A DNA stretch of 64,000 bases from CBDCFV01 sp965216425. GTDB taxonomy: Bacteria; Chloroflexota; Dehalococcoidia; Lucifugimonadales; UBA3495. Below the pieces are notes generated by a model. The model searched no databases. It was given only the letters and a program-made list of their open reading frames with translations, and was not told the DNA's origin. A program made the translations under genes and the position numbers. Shown in pieces: positions 43,344 through 52,332 of this stretch (positions within the stretch are counted from its first letter, which is position 1; each line of letters starts with the position of its first letter). The stretch lies in assembly GCA_965216425.1 (NCBI GenBank), contig CBDCFV010000007.1:868001-932000 (forward strand), read 5' to 3'.

Positions 43344-44312
43344 ATGACGCAGCAAAATACCGCCGCGTGGGCGGTCGCCAACGAGGTTGCCCCAGTAGCC
43401 GCCAGGATTAAAGACAACGTTGAGAAAGTGCTGGTAGGCAAGGGCGGTGTTATAGAACTGACTTTGGCCGCTCTGCTCAGCGGCGGGCACATCTTGATCG
43501 ACGATGTGCCCGGCATAGGCAAAACCACACTGGCGCGAAGTCTGGCAAGTTCCTTGGACTGTTCCTTCAAGAGAATCCAGTTCACCACCGACCTGATGCC
43601 GTCGGACATTACCGGCATCAACTACTACAACCAGAAGAGCGGCGACTTCGAGTTCCGCGCCGGGCCGATTATTGCGCAGGTTGTCTTGGCTGACGAGATC
43701 AACCGCGCCACCCCTCGTACTCAGTCCGCCTTGTTGGAAGCGATGGCCGAGGGCCAGTTGACCGTAGACGGCACTACGATTCCCTTGCCATCCCCGTTCC
43801 TGGTCATCGCAACTCAAAATCCAATTGAGTTGGAAGGCACCTTTCCACTACCGGAGGCCCAGTTGGACCGGTTTATGCTTCGCTTGCGCCTGGGATACCC
43901 GCGGGAAGAGGAAGAGGAGGCGATGCTGTCACGATTCGAGACGGAAGACCCCTTGTCCACGCTGAGCCCGGTGGCGGGACAGGCCGACGTTACAGGCCTT
44001 CAACAGCGTATCAGGGAGATTCGCTTCGACCCAGTGTTGCGCAATTACTTAGTCCAGTTGGTCCAAGCGACGCGATGCCACGCAGATGTGGAGTTGGGCG
44101 CCAGCCCCCGGGCCAGTATCGGCCTCTACCGGTGCAGCCAAGCATTGGCAGCGATTCGAGGTCGGGAATACGTAACTCCCGACGACATTAAGGGCTTGGC
44201 GCCGTTCGCTTTAGGCCACCGCGTCATCCTTCGTCCCCAAGCCCGCCTGCGGGAACGAGACGCGGACTCTGTAATAGAGGACATTCTCGCTCAAGTACCG
44301 GTACCGGTCTAA
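43344..44312 (+). CDS. MoxR-family AAA+ ATPase
   Basis: A 322-aa AAA+ ATPase of the MoxR group, chaperones that assemble or activate metalloproteins and membrane-protein complexes. Walker A is DDVPGIGKTTLARSLA near residue 62, Walker B LADEINRATPRTQSALLEAM near 115, and the sensor region VIATQNPIELEGTFPLPEAQ near 155. The start ATG 43344 gives the usual length; the frame opens earlier at 43278 inside the preceding gene. It forms an operon with the DUF58 and DUF4129 proteins that follow, the standard MoxR partners. Confidence 0.92.
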   Translation: MTQQNTAAWAVANEVAPVAARIKDNVEKVLVGKGGVIELTLAALLSGGHILIDDVPGIGKTTLARSLASSLDCSFKRIQFTTDLMPSDITGINYYNQKSGDFEFRAGPIIAQVVLADEINRATPRTQSALLEAMAEGQLTVDGTTIPLPSPFLVIATQNPIELEGTFPLPEAQLDRFMLRLRLGYPREEEEEAMLSRFETEDPLSTLSPVAGQADVTGLQQRIREIRFDPVLRNYLVQLVQATRCHADVELGASPRASIGLYRCSQALAAIRGREYVTPDDIKGLAPFALGHRVILRPQARLRERDADSVIEDILAQVPVPV

Positions 44313-44330
44313 AGGGGGAAGTCTTTCCCC

Positions 44331-45554
44331 ATGCTCAACGAGCTTTGGCTGTTGGCGAGCGTGATCCTATTGTTCATCGGCCTTGTTGCCAGCCAGGGCC
44401 TATTGCTGGTTGTGGGCGCCCTCTCCGTTATCGTGGCGTTGGTTGCCAAGTATTGGCATCGCGTCGCTTTCAAGCGAGTGTCTCACTCCAGGTCTCTCTC
44501 CAACCAACGGGCTTTCATCGGCGATTCTATCGAGTACACCATTACGTTGTCTAACGAAAAGCCTTTGCCGCTGATGTGGGTAGACATTCAGGACACATTC
44601 CCAAATGGACTGGAGTTGCACGGCGCGGTCATGCGGAGCAGCGCCAACGAATTGGCCAAGCAGCACTGCATTACAACCTCGCTGTTGCCGTACCAAAGGG
44701 TTTCCTGGAAGTACAAGCTGGGATGCGCCGCACGGGGTTATCACCGTATAGGCCCGGCCCAATTGCGAGGCGGGGATATATTCGGGTTTACCTCGGCCGA
44801 GGCCCAATTTACCGACGTGAATCACATCCTGGTGTATCCAAGGGTGGTTGACTTAGGCAAGTTGGTGTTCCCAGAGGACCATCCTTTGGGCGAAAACAAG
44901 GGTTGGATGGCAATATCGCACGACACGAGCCGTTTTTTGCGTCAAAGAGATTACAGCCCTACTGACCCTATGAAGCACATCGACTGGAAAGCGACCGCCC
45001 GTCGGCTAAGATTACAGACCAAGGTCTACGACCCGGTATTGTCCCTGAACATTCTGATTACTTTGAACGCCACCACGAGCGAGTACGCTTGGCAAGGCAG
45101 CAACCGACGTTACTTCGAGCGGGCAGTGACGGCGGCGGCGTCTGTGGCGAACTACGCCGCAGAACGAGGCTACAGCTTTGGCTTGGTCAGCAACGCCGTG
45201 GCGACCTATTCCGGCAGGTGGCTCAGCGTACCTATGGGAAGATCGGCGGCCCAACTTCCCCACGTATTGGAGTCTCTTGCTATGGCCGGTCCCTACGTCG
45301 TTACTCAAGTGACCGAGGTGCTGCGCAATGAGCGGGCTTCTTTGCCGCCCGGGACCACTGTCGTAATTATATCCTCGATTCTTAACCAAGCATTAGCGGA
45401 CGAAATAGCGCAGATTAAGCAGCGCGGCTACCAGGTCAGGGTGCTGTATACCGGGGATCTTCCTCCCACGGTGGAGGTGCCAGGAGTGACCGTCCTGAGA
45501 ATAGGCAAGGCCTTAGAGCCTTTGGACCAGCATGAGTCAGTATTCTCGGACTAG
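44331..45554 (+). CDS. DUF58-domain membrane protein
   Basis: A 407-aa protein with two N-terminal membrane segments (residues about 5-45) and the DUF58 signature RDYSPTDPMKHIDWKATARR near residue 205. The region after the signature resembles a von Willebrand A-like fold (LNILITLNATTSEY). DUF58 proteins are partners of MoxR ATPases. GGGGA precedes ATG 44331, 18 bases after the MoxR stop. The precise role is unknown. Confidence 0.88.
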   Translation: MLNELWLLASVILLFIGLVASQGLLLVVGALSVIVALVAKYWHRVAFKRVSHSRSLSNQRAFIGDSIEYTITLSNEKPLPLMWVDIQDTFPNGLELHGAVMRSSANELAKQHCITTSLLPYQRVSWKYKLGCAARGYHRIGPAQLRGGDIFGFTSAEAQFTDVNHILVYPRVVDLGKLVFPEDHPLGENKGWMAISHDTSRFLRQRDYSPTDPMKHIDWKATARRLRLQTKVYDPVLSLNILITLNATTSEYAWQGSNRRYFERAVTAAASVANYAAERGYSFGLVSNAVATYSGRWLSVPMGRSAAQLPHVLESLAMAGPYVVTQVTEVLRNERASLPPGTTVVIISSILNQALADEIAQIKQRGYQVRVLYTGDLPPTVEVPGVTVLRIGKALEPLDQHESVFSD

Positions 45555-46959
45555 CGCGATCATAGCGGTTGACCTCTTCCTGGAAAGCTGTGCATTTTAT
45601 CTGGTATTCAAGATTATCAGCACGGGTCTTGACCAAGCGGCCGCGGCATTGCCATTCTGGCTGGTCTTGGTCGCCGTCCTCTGGGCTTTCTTCCTGTCCC
45701 ACTACGTGCAGACCCTCAAGTTTTCCACCAATCTGCGCGGGGTCGCCGGGTTGGGGATAACCTTCGTCTCGCTATTGGGATTGTCCCACTTGAAGACCGG
45801 CTTCGGGCTTGTGCCCGTAGGGGCGTTCCTGGGGGCAGACCTGACCACCGTCTTCTACCAAGTCTTTATATTCGGTTTCCTGGTGCTCTTATGGTGGCGC
45901 GGCAGCACCGTCGCCCAAGACGACGTGACGCTGGATGTTGTTCGAAACTCCTTCCAGTGGGGACTGATTGTGGTATTTGCCGCAGTTTTGTTGGACAGTG
46001 TCAGCGAAGTCGATCTCGTCAATGGATTTTTGGTCCTGGGATTCTTTGGGGTTGGCTTGGCGGGCCTATCGTTGGCACGTTTCTCCGCTGAAGCCGGCGG
46101 CTATCACACCATATCGTTGAACTGGTGGTTTTCCATAGTCGCGTGCGTCTCGGTGGTGCTGGCGCTGGGGCTGTTCATCAGCGCGGCGGGAATGGGCGGG
46201 TTGGATGACGTCACGAGGGCAGCCCTGAAGATAGTCGGCGCGATAGGTCTATGGGTAATCAAGCCGGTCCTCATTGCGCTGGGCTACTTGGCAGGGTTGC
46301 TGGTCGCGATAGGGAACTGGATTTCAAGCGCTTTCGGAGGAGGCGACCTCAGCGGCTTGGAAAGGGCCCAGGAGCAGATTCGCCAGTTCCACGAAAACCT
46401 GCGGAATGAGACCGGGGACAGCAAGATACCCGGACCGCTGGTTGCAGCGCTCAAATGGACGGGGTTCTTCCTCGCCGTTTCCTTATCGGCGTGGTTGGTG
46501 TATCGCATATACCGGTTTCGCCGCCGTTTCCGAGGAGCGACTGAGGTGGAGGAGACCCGTGAGAACCTGCTCAGTTGGGGCCAAGCCAGCAAGGACCTCA
46601 CAGCGATACTACAGTCCTGGTGGGACCGTTTAGGAAGGAAGGGCGCATCCAACGCCAAGTCCCAACCGGCGCCGCGCAATCCGCGTGAGTACTATCATGC
46701 AATGCTGGACCTTTCGGCGGAGTCGGGGCGCCCCAGAGACGAATGGCAGACCCCGAGGGAGCATCAAGGCACGCTGCCCGGACTGTTGCCCATGGAGCCG
46801 GTAGAGCGGATAGTGGACGGATTTCAGTCCGCATACTACGGAGGAGTTGAGACGGAGGGCGAGCAGGCCGAGCAGATGAGCCGCGACTGGACAGTCATCA
46901 ACCAATATGTCGACGAGCAGAGCAGGTTGTTGTCGGAAGACGAGAAGACCGACAGCTAA
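45532..46959 (+). CDS. Membrane protein with C-terminal DUF4129 domain
   Basis: A 475-aa protein with about eight N-terminal hydrophobic segments, a linker helix rich in charged residues (LERAQEQIRQFHENLRNETG), another membrane segment near 315 (WTGFFLAVSLSAWLVYRIY) and a cytoplasmic DUF4129 tail (REYYHAMLDLSAESG, RIVDGFQSAYYGG). In other genomes DUF4129 is usually fused behind a transglutaminase domain; that domain is absent here. The start overlaps the DUF58 gene by 23 bases, so the three-gene MoxR operon is coupled. The 3' end overlaps the convergent LLM gene by 4 bases. Confidence 0.8.
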   Translation: MSQYSRTSAIIAVDLFLESCAFYLVFKIISTGLDQAAAALPFWLVLVAVLWAFFLSHYVQTLKFSTNLRGVAGLGITFVSLLGLSHLKTGFGLVPVGAFLGADLTTVFYQVFIFGFLVLLWWRGSTVAQDDVTLDVVRNSFQWGLIVVFAAVLLDSVSEVDLVNGFLVLGFFGVGLAGLSLARFSAEAGGYHTISLNWWFSIVACVSVVLALGLFISAAGMGGLDDVTRAALKIVGAIGLWVIKPVLIALGYLAGLLVAIGNWISSAFGGGDLSGLERAQEQIRQFHENLRNETGDSKIPGPLVAALKWTGFFLAVSLSAWLVYRIYRFRRRFRGATEVEETRENLLSWGQASKDLTAILQSWWDRLGRKGASNAKSQPAPRNPREYYHAMLDLSAESGRPRDEWQTPREHQGTLPGLLPMEPVERIVDGFQSAYYGGVETEGEQAEQMSRDWTVINQYVDEQSRLLSEDEKTDS

Positions 46960-47810
46960 CGGAACTGGGGGATGACTTCGTTGGCAATCCTGTCGGCAAG
47001 GCTGTTAATGGCCGTAGTATCCCCTGTGGCGATAGCGAGCACCGCATGCTCCACTCCGGCGTTCTGGTAGGCTGCCAGCGTAGCGGCCATTTGACCCAAG
47101 TCACCAGCGAGGTCAACGTCCACCCGCACCGACATGGTCAAGGATGACGGGTCTCTTCCCGCCGCGGCGGCCTGTTCCCGTATTTCCCTCGCTCCCAAGC
47201 TGAAGGCCTCCGGGGAAATGCCGGAGGGGTGCCATCCATCCCCTGCCTGTGCTGCTCTCCGCAAGGCAGCGGGGCTGGAACCACCGATCCAAAAAGGGAT
47301 GTGGGGCGTTTGCTTGGGCTTTGGGGTGAAAATAGTCTCTTCGATGTTCCACCGGCTACTCTTGAAGGTAGGACGTGAGTTGGTCCAAAGCTCTTTCATT
47401 ATGGCGATGCTTTCGTCGGTGAGAGCACCCCGCGAACGCAACGGAATGCCCAGCAACTCGAACTCCTCGGTAGTCGCGCCGGCACCCACTCCCAAAGTTA
47501 CCCGCCCGCCGGAAATCTGGTCCAGTGTTGCGGTGTACTTTGCCAGTTCCACCGGGTTGTGGTAGGGCAGGACTAGGACCGACGTGCCCAGCATAGGCCG
47601 CTTGGTGGTGGCGGCCAAGTAAGACAGGACGGACATTGGATGGTAGTAAGGCTTGTCGTAAATCCGGCTTCTCACATGGGCTACGTTGAACAAGTGGTCC
47701 ATGACCCACAAGGAGTCGAATCCAAGCTCCTCTGCGCGGGGACCGAGGTCCAACACCTGCTGTGGGTCTTCAACACCCCAGTTGTTGGGTATGGTTATGC
47801 CGAATTTCAT
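46956..47810 (-). CDS. LLM-class flavin-dependent oxidoreductase (F420 or FMN)
   Basis: A 284-aa luciferase-like TIM-barrel protein. It begins MKFGITIPNNWGVEDP, and has DSLWVMDHLF, GTSVLVLPYHNPVELAKYTATLD, VTLGVGAG and PFWIGGSSPAALRRAAQAGDGW, which are family hallmarks. Members use reduced F420 or FMN; sequence alone does not decide. ATG 47810 has GGAG six bases upstream; the frame opens six codons earlier. Confidence 0.9.
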   Translation of the reverse strand: MKFGITIPNNWGVEDPQQVLDLGPRAEELGFDSLWVMDHLFNVAHVRSRIYDKPYYHPMSVLSYLAATTKRPMLGTSVLVLPYHNPVELAKYTATLDQISGGRVTLGVGAGATTEEFELLGIPLRSRGALTDESIAIMKELWTNSRPTFKSSRWNIEETIFTPKPKQTPHIPFWIGGSSPAALRRAAQAGDGWHPSGISPEAFSLGAREIREQAAAAGRDPSSLTMSVRVDVDLAGDLGQMAATLAAYQNAGVEHAVLAIATGDTTAINSLADRIANEVIPQFR

Positions 47811-47921
47811 AGTACTCTCCAACGTCAACCGATTGTGGCCAGGAACGGGAGACCAACCTGAAGTCCGATCGATGTACGCAGCGCCACACCTCGGCCTCTC
47901 CAGGGCGCGGTGCGATCGCTG

Positions 47922-48434
47922 CTATCCTGTGTTGATGGCCTGCACCAGCCGGGCTGTCTCAATAGCGGCGACCGCAGCGTTGCCGCCCATGTTGCCCGAC
48001 TTGCCGCCGGCCCGGTTCAGGGCTTGGTCCATATTCTCAGTGGTAAGCACGCCGAAGATGGTGGGCACACCAGTCTCGGTGCCCACTTGGCCGATGCCGC
48101 GAGATGCTTGGCCCGCCACCATGTCGTAGTGGCTTGTCTCGCCCCGTATAACTGCCCCAAGGCAGATGACAGCGTCATAACGGGCAGTTTTAGCAAGAGC
48201 CTTGGCGACGACCGGCAACTCGAATGAACCTGGCACCCACGACACGCTGATGTTGGCGTCGTCCACGCCGTAACGGGTCAAAGCGCCTACGGCTCCGGCT
48301 AACAACTGTGTCGTGATTATCTCGTTAAATCGGGCTGCGACTATCGCAACCCTCAGTCCTTCCCCGTTTAAATCTCCCGATAACTCTCTGGGCAAGATAG
48401 TTTCTCCCAAACTGGATTGACTTGGTTCAAGCAC
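47922..48434 (-). CDS. ribH: 6,7-dimethyl-8-ribityllumazine synthase
   Basis: The penultimate enzyme of riboflavin synthesis. It condenses 5-amino-6-ribitylaminouracil with 3,4-dihydroxybutanone phosphate. Motifs: VAARFNEIIT, SWVPGSFELPVVAKALA, GAVIRGETSHYDMV (catalytic His) and PTIFGVLTTENMDQA. At 170 aa it has a longer N-terminus than usual; the start may be GTG 48434 or TTG 48395, the latter with GGGAG nine bases upstream. No other rib genes are near. Confidence 0.93.
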   Translation of the reverse strand: MLEPSQSSLGETILPRELSGDLNGEGLRVAIVAARFNEIITTQLLAGAVGALTRYGVDDANISVSWVPGSFELPVVAKALAKTARYDAVICLGAVIRGETSHYDMVAGQASRGIGQVGTETGVPTIFGVLTTENMDQALNRAGGKSGNMGGNAAVAAIETARLVQAINTG

Positions 48435-48509
48435 CCGATGTCAAATCGATGTCCCAAACCCCCATGCTGAGGACTTGAAAAGGCCGTTGTTGCTGCCTTG
48501 GGCGTGAGA

Positions 48510-49196
48510 TCAGCCTGAATTTCGAACCCCTGCTTCCATCACCTTTTCCATAAACTGAGTTTCGGTAACCTCGCCCGTAAACCGCATATGTTCGTTTATC
48601 ACTGTCAAGGGAACGGAACGTACTCCATAAGTCTGTCCTAACGCCGGAAACTCCTGTATTTCTATTACGTCGGACGTTACCCGTGGGCTTTCCAACGCCA
48701 CTGCGTGGGCAAGGCGGGCCATTCCGGGACAGAACGTGCAGGTGGGCGTCACGAATACTTGGATGTGAACGTCCTGGTTGAGCTGACGCAACTTCTTGCG
48801 GGTGTCCATACTCAGAGGGCTGACCCCGCGAGAAATGGTCTTGATGTCCTCCACGATGGTAGCCATTTCGCAACCCATGGGAGCGCCGTAAAACTTGACG
48901 CGCGCCGACCCGTCGGCGCTTAACACAATCGCCGGGATTCGCGTTACCCCCTGTTCCTTGGCGACGTCAGGTTGACCATAGAAATCAACTGTTTCCAATT
49001 CAACCTTGGGCGTCAGCCCGGCCAATTCTTCCATCAATTGCTCGGTTTGGGGACAGTAGGGACATTCCCTGCCCGGTATGGTCAGAAGGGACTGTCTCTG
49101 GGTAAACAAGCGAAGCTGGACTTGGCGCTTCAGGTCTTTCCGGAAGGTGCGCCTTAGCTGGGTCTTGTCCTGCTCGGAGATCAAGGACTGTTGCAT
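48510..49196 (-). CDS. Protein disulfide oxidoreductase with two thioredoxin folds (PDO/glutaredoxin-like)
   Basis: A 228-aa protein with two thioredoxin-like units. The first has CPYC (GRECPYCPQTEQLM) near residue 44, with cis-proline in TRIPAIVL; the second has CTFC (TPTCTFCPGMARL) near 142, with cis-proline in RSVPLTVI. This layout matches the PDO family of archaea and some bacteria, which form or shuffle disulfides in the cytoplasm. ATG 49196. Confidence 0.85.
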   Translation of the reverse strand: MQQSLISEQDKTQLRRTFRKDLKRQVQLRLFTQRQSLLTIPGRECPYCPQTEQLMEELAGLTPKVELETVDFYGQPDVAKEQGVTRIPAIVLSADGSARVKFYGAPMGCEMATIVEDIKTISRGVSPLSMDTRKKLRQLNQDVHIQVFVTPTCTFCPGMARLAHAVALESPRVTSDVIEIQEFPALGQTYGVRSVPLTVINEHMRFTGEVTETQFMEKVMEAGVRNSG

Positions 49197-49310
49197 AGAT
49201 GTCCCAACTCCTGGAAGTTTCCCGGCTCAGCAGCGCGGGCCCGAAGTCGGTCACTGCATTTCCGGGTATTGGCCGGTTACAGGTCATCAGTGTACATGGC
49301 ACGGGGACTC

Positions 49311-49922
49311 TTATCCACCCTGACTCAATTCCCGCCGGATGGTAAACATCCGCTGGAACAAAGTGAAACAGGAAACTACAGCTATGAGCGCCAGCACCCA
49401 GATCATCTGGTTGATCAACAAGCCGATGCCCAGCAGCACCACTCTTTCAGGGCGGGTCATCAAACCGGCTCGGCTGAACACCCCCAATCCCTCGCCGCGG
49501 GCCCTCAGGTAGCTTACCCCTTGGGAGAAGACCAACGCCAGCAGCAACGCGGTGATGAAGAGCAGCAAATAACGTTCATTGTAATCGGCCCGCAGGGCAT
49601 ACACGGCCAAGCCCACGAAAAGGGCGGCTTCCCCCAGACGGTCAAATACCGAGTCCAGTAACGCGCCGAATGGGCTGACGGTGCCGGTCAGGCGAGCCAG
49701 CGCCCCATCCATCAGGTCCAAGCCACTGCCAACCAGAAACACTATGCCGCCTACCCAAAGATAACCCAAAGCCACCAGCACCGCGGAAACTACGGTAATC
49801 CCGAACGACAACAAAGTGATGGCGTTCGGAGTAAGCTTCAACGCGTGGAGAAAGCGGGCACCGGGGAGTTCGATGTACCTGAGCAGCGCCGCCCTAAGTT
49901 GTTCTCTTCCCGGCACGGCCAT
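49311..49922 (-). CDS. CDP-alcohol phosphatidyltransferase (probable phosphatidylinositol-phosphate synthase)
   Basis: A 203-aa membrane enzyme with about six hydrophobic segments and the CDP-alcohol phosphotransferase signature DG-x2-AR-x8-G-x3-D-x3-D (LMDGALARLTG...GALLDSVFDR) near residue 75. It transfers a phosphatidyl group from CDP-diacylglycerol to an alcohol. Its neighbours, a PimA-like mannosyltransferase and inositol-3-phosphate synthase, suggest inositol phosphate is the acceptor; phosphatidylglycerophosphate synthase is the alternative. The gene starts 28 bases inside the end of the glycosyltransferase gene. Confidence 0.85.
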   Translation of the reverse strand: MAVPGREQLRAALLRYIELPGARFLHALKLTPNAITLLSFGITVVSAVLVALGYLWVGGIVFLVGSGLDLMDGALARLTGTVSPFGALLDSVFDRLGEAALFVGLAVYALRADYNERYLLLFITALLLALVFSQGVSYLRARGEGLGVFSRAGLMTRPERVVLLGIGLLINQMIWVLALIAVVSCFTLFQRMFTIRRELSQGG

Positions 49923-51036
49923 TGGACAACCCCAACAGGTCCTGATAGTAAGTTTCCACTTGGGTGGCTACCCGGCGCCAACGGTATTGCTCCACGGCTT
50001 GCCGGCCTCTGGCGCCCATTTTCTGCCTTAACTCCGGGTTACGGATCAACAACTCCAGCGAATCCGCCAGCGCTCCCGCATCCTTGAGAGGAAACAGCAA
50101 TCCCTGTTCTCCGTGATCGACCACTGCGGAGTAACCTTCGATGCCCGACACTATGAGGGGCTTTCCCGACGCCATAGCCTCAAGCAGGACGATTCCAAAG
50201 CTCTCCGCCCCGGTGGCGGGGGAGCAGAATATGTCGGCGGTGGCGTAGTAACGAGGCAAGTCTTCATACGATACCTTACCCAGAAACACCACATCTTCCA
50301 AGCCGCGCGCGCCCAATATCTGGTGCGATTCTTTGTCCGGATTTCCCGGCCCGACCACCAGCAGTCTTATATTCGGCAGGTCCCATTTCAACCGGCTGTA
50401 AGCTTCCAGGAGGTACCGCAAGCCCTTGCGTTTTTCGAGCCGGCCAACAAAGAGGATGTTGGTCTTGCCGTCCCGGTACTGAGGGAATGGGACGGCGTTG
50501 CCGGAAAAGTGGTCGACATCTATTCCATTGGGAATTATCTTGTAGTCGCCGGGGAAAGCGCTGCTTATGTACCGCTGGGCTGCAGGAGACACAGCAATGG
50601 AGCCATCCAATCGTTGATGCCACCGCTTGATGATGGGGTGGCTCACCCGATACAGGTGGGTATGCTTATAGGATGCGTGGAAGGTTCCGACATTGACCGA
50701 CTTGGAGAACTCCAGGACGCACAAGGGCAGAATTGGGGCCATCGGCTCATGCAGGTGAACAATGTCAAAGGACTCTTGCTGCAGAAGGTCCCGCACTTTT
50801 CGGTACAGCCACCAAGACAGCGAGACACGGGCAATAGACCCGCCACTGGGCAATGGCACCGACCTGCCCAGCGGCACGAACGATTCCGGGTTCTCAGCCT
50901 GCCTAGAAGGGGAGTAGGGGGCCAGAACCTGGACTTGGTGTCCTAACAGTCCAAGTTCCCGCGCCAATTGAGCAACGTGAACCGTCACCCCACCCGGCCA
51001 AGTGAAGTCGTAGGGTGACACCATTGCGACTTTCAA
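49894..51036 (-). CDS. GT4-family glycosyltransferase, PimA-like
   Basis: A 380-aa GT-B enzyme. MKVAMVSPYDFTWPGGVTVH opens the protein, IPNGIDVDHF and GRLEKRKGLRYLLEA lie mid-way, and the donor-binding ESFGIVLLEAMASGKP (E-x7-E) is near residue 285. It closely resembles phosphatidylinositol alpha-mannosyltransferase PimA, which adds the first mannose to phosphatidylinositol on the cytoplasmic face. Start TTG 51036 with AAGGA four bases upstream; ATG 51024 is possible. Ino1 lies immediately upstream, and the phosphatidyltransferase overlaps its end. Confidence 0.85.
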   Translation of the reverse strand: MKVAMVSPYDFTWPGGVTVHVAQLARELGLLGHQVQVLAPYSPSRQAENPESFVPLGRSVPLPSGGSIARVSLSWWLYRKVRDLLQQESFDIVHLHEPMAPILPLCVLEFSKSVNVGTFHASYKHTHLYRVSHPIIKRWHQRLDGSIAVSPAAQRYISSAFPGDYKIIPNGIDVDHFSGNAVPFPQYRDGKTNILFVGRLEKRKGLRYLLEAYSRLKWDLPNIRLLVVGPGNPDKESHQILGARGLEDVVFLGKVSYEDLPRYYATADIFCSPATGAESFGIVLLEAMASGKPLIVSGIEGYSAVVDHGEQGLLFPLKDAGALADSLELLIRNPELRQKMGARGRQAVEQYRWRRVATQVETYYQDLLGLSNGRAGKRTT

Positions 51037-51078
51037 ACAGTTCCTTTAATCCCCTATTAGAGGATACCGACACCCAAG

Positions 51079-52191
51079 CTATTCAGATTCCGTGATGTCC
51101 GTTACAGCAATATTAGGGACGCCAGGTTCCGCAATAAAAGACTCCACCATTTCCCGTGCTACGTCGTCCGTGTACTGTTTGGGGGGAGACTTCATGAAGT
51201 AGGAGCTCGGAGCATCCAGGGAGCCTCCGATTCCTCTGTCCAAGGCTAACTTAGCGCACCTTATGGCATCCACCACAACCCCGGCGGAGTTGGGGCTGTC
51301 CCAGACCTCCAGCTTGACTTCCATGTTTATCGGCGCCCCGCCGAAGGAACGGCCTTCCAGCCGAATGTGACACCATTTACGGTCCTGCAACCATGGCACA
51401 TGATCGCTGGGACCTACATGGATGTTATCCGGTTCGATGTAGTCATCCATCTGGGACGTGACGGCGCCGGTCTTGGAAATCCGCTTTGATACCGTCCGCT
51501 CACGCTCCAGCAGGTTCAGGAAGTCGGTGTTGCCACCGAAGTTCAACTGGTAGGTATTGAGGATTTTTACACCCCGATCTTCAAACAACCGGGTTAGCAC
51601 CCGGTGAGTAATAGTCGCGCCTACTTGCGACTTGATGTCGTCGCCAACTATCGGTACCCCGCGCTCCTGGAAACGGTTGCTCCAGTATTGCTCTTTGGCG
51701 ATGAACACCGGTATGCAGTTGACCATGGCGCAGCGGGCCTCGAGGATTTGCTCCACGTACCACTTGGTGGCCATTTCGCTCCCTACAGGGAGATAGTTGA
51801 TGACCACGTCGACGTTGCGCTCTTTGAGTATCCCCGAGATATCAGCAGTAGAGTGAGGGGACTTTTTGACCAAATGGGAAACGTACTTCCCGATGCCGTC
51901 GTGGGTCATCCCCCTCTCCACGGGCACACCCATGTGGGGGACCTCGGCGAACTTCAGCGTGTTGTTGGGTTGGGCAAAAATGGCTTCGGATACGTCCTTG
52001 CCAACCTTGTTCTGGTCGATATCAAAGGCGGCAACCACTTCGATATCCTCGATACGGTAGTCACCGATCCTGTTGTGCATCACTCCAGGAACGTCGTCGT
52101 CATCGGGTAATTCAACGTACTTGTGGATACCCTGCACCAAAGAGGAGGCGCAGTTGCCCACACCTATGATAGCGATTTTAATTTTCCCCAC
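51079..52191 (-). CDS. ino1: Inositol-3-phosphate synthase (actinobacterial-type Ino1)
   Basis: A 370-aa NAD-dependent enzyme converting glucose 6-phosphate to inositol 3-phosphate. The Rossmann motif AIIGVGNCASSLVQGI is at the N-terminus, followed by NYLPVGSEMATKWY, CIPVFIAKE, VPIVGDDIKSQVGATITHR and LNFGGNTDFLNL, all typical of the short prokaryotic form. GTG 52191 has AGGAG eight bases upstream. It heads the inositol lipid operon (gap of 42 bases to the PimA-like gene). Confidence 0.93.
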   Translation of the reverse strand: MGKIKIAIIGVGNCASSLVQGIHKYVELPDDDDVPGVMHNRIGDYRIEDIEVVAAFDIDQNKVGKDVSEAIFAQPNNTLKFAEVPHMGVPVERGMTHDGIGKYVSHLVKKSPHSTADISGILKERNVDVVINYLPVGSEMATKWYVEQILEARCAMVNCIPVFIAKEQYWSNRFQERGVPIVGDDIKSQVGATITHRVLTRLFEDRGVKILNTYQLNFGGNTDFLNLLERERTVSKRISKTGAVTSQMDDYIEPDNIHVGPSDHVPWLQDRKWCHIRLEGRSFGGAPINMEVKLEVWDSPNSAGVVVDAIRCAKLALDRGIGGSLDAPSSYFMKSPPKQYTDDVAREMVESFIAEPGVPNIAVTDITESE

Positions 52192-52332
52192 TATTTGGGC
52201 TCCTTACTTGGCGTAAAGCCCGCCAAGACAACGGGTTTAAGAGGCTGAATTGTAGCAAGGCAGTATCGGCGCCACAAGGGGCACGGCGACGAAATTAGAC
52301 CATGCCTACCCTCTTTGACCCGGAATTTACGT

